From positions 806,001-870,000 of the forward strand of contig JAHRHY010000008.1 of the NCBI GenBank assembly GCA_019671135.1: a stretch of DNA of 64,000 nt. The letters are read 5' to 3'. Below the pieces are notes generated by a model. That model was not told the origin of the DNA and made no database searches. It saw only the letters and a program-made list of their open reading frames with translations. This DNA comes from Linnemannia hyalina (Eukaryota; Mortierellomycota; Mortierellomycetes; Mortierellales; Mortierellaceae). This document shows, piece by piece, positions 59,109 through 64,000 of this stretch. Made by a program: the position numbers and the translations under genes. The stretch's first letter is position 1, and every line of letters starts with the position of its first letter.

Positions 59109-60260
59109 ATGCAGAACAACGCGGACCAGGACGAGATTGACTATGAGGTCGGACAGGAACAACTGGATGCCGTCGATAGGATGCTCGAGGAACTGGACAT
59201 GGATGAGCAGTTTGATCGAGGTAACGTTTTTTCATCCTAGCCCCCTTTCCCATCTCTCTCCTTTCCATCCTCTTGCTGTGGGTGGTCATCACACACGATC
59301 GTTGTATGTAACAAGCGCTAAACGGCAACACCCGTCTTCATTCAATTAACCCCTAGGTGTTCAATAGTCCCGGCCGCCTTCCGGATAGTAGAGCGGTTTG
59401 AACAGCAACAGGACCAACAGCGTCAATTCGCCGCGCGTAACGGCGACAGTAACAACCACAACAACTTCTCTGGGGTGAATGGGTATCACCACGACAACGA
59501 CACAAAGTCCTCGTCATCACTTAATGCGGGTGGTCAGGATATGCAGGGTTATGCCATGCAGAGCTCTGACGCCGAGGAGATGGACCACGAAGATAGTGAT
59601 GATGAAATGGCCGGGGAGCCGTTTGGGTATATCCCCCTTGACCAGGGCGACTTCAACGGCATGGACGACGAGGATGAGGAAGAAGACGAGGCCAACGATA
59701 ATACAGGATACGCTCAGATGGAGAGTGACAACGAGAACGAGCATGGGCACGAGAATGGCATCGACCAAGAAAATGCTGATGAGGAGGAGGACACAGAACA
59801 GGGATACGATGGTTACCTCCGCAGACGCAACCGTGACGGCACAGTCCCCGTCCCCGTTATCCCCGCGGCTGTACAGATCGACCTGGCCACTCTCAACGAA
59901 GACTTCAACGAAGACGGCACAGCAAGAGCGGAGGTGGCTGCAGAATTGATCCCGGAAGAGGATTTGAAGACGATTGCGATGGTGATGAACTCATTCTCGT
60001 TACCAGCCCCCGAATGGGCACAGTCTATACCCGAGGACCGGTGGTTGCCTAGGATTGTCCAGCGCGCCGAGACGTCAGGGATTAGTGGTAGTGGAAGTGG
60101 TACTTCTTCTGGTACAACAGCCGCTGCCGAGAGATTTGATGCTGTGGCAGCGGCCCCGTCCGTCTTGGCTACAGCCACAAACACCACAGGCACCACAGAC
60201 ACCACAACAGCAGCTATAGCCACAATCGCAGCAGCTAGCACGAGAGCTCATCAGCCTTAG
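59109..60260 (+). CDS. MEA1-family protein
   Basis: Two exons (59109-59220 and 59368-60260) give 334 residues. The head MQNNADQDEIDYEVGQEQLD is acidic, then a Gln/Asn part, then a highly acidic middle preceded by EPFGYIPLDQGDF, which corresponds to the Y-x-P-L region of MEA1. The C-terminal third carries IPEEDLKTIAMVMNSFSLPA followed by PEWAQSIPEDRWLPRIVQRA. In animal MEA1 this block is the conserved end (E-x-V-K-x-x-M-x-x-x-x-LPAP-x-WA-x-x-I). A Ser/Thr/Ala-rich tail follows. The 3' splice site used is caatag at 59362-59367, because an earlier candidate at 59357 would hit a stop codon. The molecular role of MEA1 proteins is unknown. The gene lies 327 bp after the UPF0658 stop, in the same direction. 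Confidence 0.82.
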
Positions 60261-62357
60261 CAGATACTAGCCCAATACTATCCTAGCAGCCCTACCTTTA
60301 CTTCCCTGCCACTCCCTCGTCACCCAAGTCCTGCGACCTGAAACGATTAGAAATAGGGAGGAGGGCGGTACGATAGGTAGCTTAGACTGAATAATAATGT
60401 TGTCCCTTCATAACGAGTGCTGTCGCTGCTGATGAAGCACTTTTTTTTGTGAGACCTGGAGGCTCAAGCCGCAACTGGCTGAGGCTTGGCACTACACTGA
60501 CTGGTACCTCATAAACCCTTCTTTGAGTAAGTCAGCGGGAATCAAATATCCAGGAACTGGGAAAGTAAAAAAATAAGACTCGTGTGTTTTGTGTGTGTGT
60601 GAGCGCCGGGTGGACGGACAAACCGAGAAGGAAGTTGAATTTGCCGGTTGTTCCGGTTCTTGTTAGCCTGTTTTTTTTCCCGCGTGGAGGAAAGAGACCC
60701 TGGGACGTGAGAAAAGTGGGACAAGAGAACAAGAGTAACATCGAGAGAGAGTCAAGGCATTAAAACAATTGTTCTTTTTTTTTCTTCTTTCGTGCGCTGC
60801 TTTTTTTCCCCCTTGCCTTGTTGTTGTTCTTACCTCGATCAGAATTAGATGAGCGATCCGTTCCTATCCTTTATGCCTTCTTTCTCTATTCTCAGTGTTG
60901 TCGCCTGATTGCCTTTTCTTTCCGCTTTTCTCTAGGCTTTGTATGTCTTTTTCTCTTGCCTTACATGCATCGCACTTATGACTGTCCAAAATAGCCCAAG
61001 TATTTCTTATGAGCGTAACAAGTGAGAAGAAGGACAGGCAAAAGGAAAACTGCCAAGTAAAAAAAAAATGGAGAGCCGGATCATGGATGTTGGCTCAATC
61101 CCAAAAATCGATTCTTTGCTTGGCAATGTAACAATGCAAGCCCACTCCCTCCTTTCCTCTCATTTCGCTCCCGGAGGTGATATTTTTGTACAGAGGAAAG
61201 AGGTAAAGCCCACTGTCTTGCACAAAAGGCACAGTGGCCCATTGAATGGCAACGGATGCGGTTGAAAGCAGTAACCGAACATGAGTTTGTGACATAAACA
61301 ATATATGCGACAAATGAGACATCGAGGGAGGATTCGAGCACAACCAAGTTCTACGCATCACCGTACCAAACAAAGGTTGGACAACCAGGCATATGCAAAT
61401 GTCTGCTTAGTAGCCGCTTGGTAGCTGCTTGGTAGCTGTTTGTGGTTGCTAGAGCCGTCTATTGTTTGCATAGATGACAAATGAACCTGGCATTTGAGAT
61501 CCGTCGGGGCAAAAACCAGAAGAAAAAAAAACGTAGAGAGCGTCAAATGTTTTTTCCGCTGATGTTGAATTGGGCAAGGAGCCTGGTCGGCTCTTTTCCT
61601 TGTTGCTTTGTCGGAAGAAGAACGACGACGACGGTGATGACAGACCGACTGCGCGAAAAAAAGAAAAAAAAAGAAAGAAATGGACAGGAAAAGGGAAAAA
61701 AAGAGGGTGTGTTGAGAGCATGCCCAGGGTATTGCCTGAGGGATATATGAAAAAAGAAAAAACTTTATCGCCTTTGGCTCTCCGGCCGGGAATACCGGCA
61801 ATCCGTGGCCAGCCATTCATATTGGACTTTTTCTGTTCTTTGTGTGCGCATTGTGCATCGCTCGCAACAAATGTCATTGAATTGTCTTGGAGAAGGCACA
61901 CCCCCTTTTGTCATCCATTGGACCTTGACCTTATTTAAAAGGGGGGAACATGTCCTTCCTTCTTTTACTTTTCTCTCTTATTTTCTCAGTTCCTCTCTCT
62001 ACTCTCTTCTATATCTCTTTTCTTCTCTTAATCGTCATTACCATCACTCATCCATTCACCTTACTTTGCTCCCTCTCTTCTTCTCTTCTCTCTTTCTAGT
62101 CCTTTAACAATCCTGACGCTTCTACCTTCTCCTTCTCCTCTTCGTTGTAACACACACATTCACGCACCAACACACGCCACCGTGCCTGTCTGTCTGTCTC
62201 CACACTCTCCCCTTCTCTTCCTAATAAAAATATCTCTCTCTCCTCTTCTTTCTTCTCTTTCATCCTCACTTTCTCTCTTGACCTTGCATCCTTCTTTCCC
62301 TCTCTCCCAGCTCCATAACCCTCTCCAACCAACAACAGCAACAGTACCACCAACAAT
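60261..62357. other. 2.1-kb spacer and leader of the last gene
   Basis: Contains a tandem tagccgcttgg/tagctgcttgg repeat near 61410-61440 and a TATA-like tatttaaaa at 61932-61940 followed by about 400 bases of CT-rich sequence, probably a 5' UTR, possibly with an intron. No gene is supported; ORFs on both strands are low-complexity. Confidence 0.5.
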
Positions 62358-63365
62358 ATGCAGGCTTTGACACCCCTCCTCTTTTCAATGCTGTTCCATC
62401 GATTCAGCACAAAAAACACGGCCGATATGAGTCCAGACGCTGAAGGGAACTATCCGATCGAATCGTTGCTTGGAGGTCGTAACAGCACCAGCAACAGTAG
62501 CTACCGCAACAGCACCTCCAGTGAGCTTCTCGCCGCCTCCTTTTCCTTCGGGGAGGGCTATCCTGTCGACAACAACCATAACAACAACCGCTCGGCCAAA
62601 GCCCGTCGCCACCACAGCACAGGAACCCTTCTTGATTCAGCTCAGTCTTCTTCCTCCTCAACAAACCCAATGAACAACAACATCCGCCGCAACAACACTG
62701 TGCCACAAGTCCGTCGGGCCAGCCGCCCAGAGCGCCTGTCGATTGATCATGCAGCCTTTATTGCAACGTACCCCTCATTGGACGGACTAGGGGATATGGG
62801 ATATCGCAGCAGCAGCAGCATGGACTACTATCGCAACAACAACAACACTGCCGACACCGCCAACAACAGCTCGCCATCACCACGCAGGAAAGCTTCGTCT
62901 TCAAAGCTGCGCAAGCAACAGTCGCAGGAGAGCCTCCCCGCTTCCCGCACCTCAACCTCGTCTATTGCCTCCATGGTTTCGGATGCTTCCTCTTCGACGT
63001 CTTGTTCATCCTCGGCTTCCTCGGTCCACGAACCCTTGACACCCACAAAGTCTTCCAATTACCACAGCATTGATGGCATTGATGCAGTCTCATCTACCAA
63101 GAAGTCCAGCAAGAGGGCTTCCATGCCTGTGTCTATTGTCCGTTCGAACAACAAGAACACCCTGATCAACATCGAGAGCATTGCTGCCGACGATGAACAA
63201 GAAGAGGAGAACCGTGTCAAGTCGTTGGCCGTGTGCCAATCCCCCCAATCCGACAATTTCTTTTCCACGGAAGAGGGTTTCGCCGGATCTGCTGCCAACA
63301 ACTCCACTGCATCCAGTGAGGGAGTCGTCAAGGCCCGTGGCCAGCGTCAATTGATCGCTCACTAA
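62358..63365 (+). CDS. Uncharacterised Ser/Asn-rich disordered protein
   Basis: A single open frame of 335 residues. The first 20 residues, MQALTPLLFSMLFHRFSTKN, are hydrophobic then basic, and might be a weak signal or mitochondrial presequence. The rest is Ser/Asn-rich, with basic patches: RRHHSTGTLLD, VRRASRPERLSIDHAAF, SPSPRRKASSSKLRKQQSQE and KKSSKRASMPVSIVRSNN. These R-x-x-S and R-R-x-S sites would suit phosphorylation by basic-directed kinases (an inference). A second in-frame Met 26 codons on (MSPDAEGNYPIESLLGG) is an alternative start. There are no recognisable domains. The coding pattern and leader suggest a real gene, but the function is unknown. Confidence 0.65.
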   Translation: MQALTPLLFSMLFHRFSTKNTADMSPDAEGNYPIESLLGGRNSTSNSSYRNSTSSELLAASFSFGEGYPVDNNHNNNRSAKARRHHSTGTLLDSAQSSSSSTNPMNNNIRRNNTVPQVRRASRPERLSIDHAAFIATYPSLDGLGDMGYRSSSSMDYYRNNNNTADTANNSSPSPRRKASSSKLRKQQSQESLPASRTSTSSIASMVSDASSSTSCSSSASSVHEPLTPTKSSNYHSIDGIDAVSSTKKSSKRASMPVSIVRSNNKNTLINIESIAADDEQEEENRVKSLAVCQSPQSDNFFSTEEGFAGSAANNSTASSEGVVKARGQRQLIAH

Positions 63366-64000
63366 GTGACGACTGTGCAATCTTATCCCTCCCAACACTC
63401 CCCTCCTTCTTTCAACAACAACCAACACTCTCTTCTCTCTCATAACTCGGCCGTTTGCTGCCTATACTCGATACAACAAGAATCTAGAACTCGGAGGATT
63501 CCTTACAGGAGACAGAGAGTGCTGGACACTTCTCATCATTCCGTCCACTAATCAATACCCTCGGCACCCAGCTCAGCCCAGGACTCTATATTGCGTTTCG
63601 CGGTATTTTTGTCTGTCCACACATACACAGCAACACCAGTCTGGACCCCTCCCCTCTCTCCCCTCTGTCTCCTGTTGGCTCGTGGACGATAATCGACATT
63701 TGTCTGGGACGATGGGGTCCCTTCCCTTCTTTCTAGTCCCCTTACACTTCTGGGCTTCCTAGCCTCCCTTCCTTTTTCCCTCTTTGCAAGACGTAATGCG
63801 AGTCTCGGCAACGAGCAAGGATATGAGTTTGAGGGGAAAAGGGCGGATTTCGAGGCAATTGGCAATTAGCTATTGTCATCTTACACACTCTCCCTTCTCA
63901 CTTTTATTTTCCTGTCATCCCTTCATTTTCGTTCATTCTCCCCTCTTTTTTTTCTTCTTGTTCTCCTTCTAATTGTACCATAAAAATACCCTTTACAAGA
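63366..64000. other. 3' flank to window end
   Basis: 3' UTR of the preceding gene and following spacer. The window ends in T/C-rich sequence with accataaaaatac near 63976, which could be a promoter or polyadenylation signal. No gene is supported. Confidence 0.45.

Overview
The window is fungal nuclear DNA. Every confident gene is eukaryotic, most genes are split by short GT-AG introns (about 60-150 nt, a few of 450-760 nt), leaders are CT- and CA-rich, and many proteins carry Gln, Ser or Asn runs. The gene set points to an early-diverging fungus, most likely Mucoromycota/Mortierellomycotina. It combines fungal markers (UPF0658 Golgi protein, Rgm1/Usv1-like zinc finger, OPT transporter, verprolin) with genes better known from animals (MEA1-like, HERPUD-like, a stathmin-like coiled coil, GDP-mannose 4,6-dehydratase, HIU hydrolase). 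The taxonomic call is an inference from gene content. I found no phage, plasmid, CRISPR, rRNA or tRNA gene.

Layout. 0-7 kb: HIU hydrolase (+), a stathmin-like coiled-coil protein (-), and the RNase P/MRP subunit POP1 (+). 7-21 kb is gene-poor: one C2H2 zinc-finger factor (-) and one HERPUD-like ER protein (+), separated by long repeat-rich spacers holding microsatellites, a G-rich tract, a 35-nt poly(A) and a ~400-bp inverted-repeat element. 21-29 kb: oligopeptide transporter (+), GDP-mannose dehydratase (-), TLC-like membrane protein (+). 29-44 kb is compact, with most gaps of about 130-260 bp: ESS2 (+), RNF212/Zip3-like RING protein (+), mitochondrial Phe-tRNA synthetase (-), phosphatidylserine decarboxylase (+), ALG11 (+), WIP/verprolin (+), a Cys/Gly-rich secreted protein (-) and an unrecognised coiled-coil protein (-). 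45-54 kb: AlkB-like dioxygenase (-), a small Ser/Ala-rich protein (+), C1-tetrahydrofolate synthase (-). 56-64 kb: UPF0658 protein (+), MEA1-like protein (+), an unrecognised Ser/Asn-rich protein (+).

The genes are mostly unrelated housekeeping functions, as expected of a eukaryotic chromosome arm, and I see no biosynthetic cluster. Local links worth noting are the divergent pair FARS2/PSD1, two mitochondrial proteins sharing a ~256-bp promoter, and two glycosylation genes (GMD and ALG11) that are not adjacent. Splice structures for most genes were checked by adding exon lengths: total coding lengths divide by three and the joined frames reproduce family motifs. The exceptions are POP1 (approximate exons), the RNF212-like gene (one unclear junction) and the coiled-coil gene at 43.4-44.9 kb (exon joins read in frame but lengths not summed).

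The observations most worth following are the long inverted repeat at 16.15-16.55 kb, the in-frame presequence-like extension of the C1-THF synthase, the 34-nt microexon carrying the iron-binding HxD motif of the AlkB-like enzyme, and the fungal MEA1- and stathmin-like genes.
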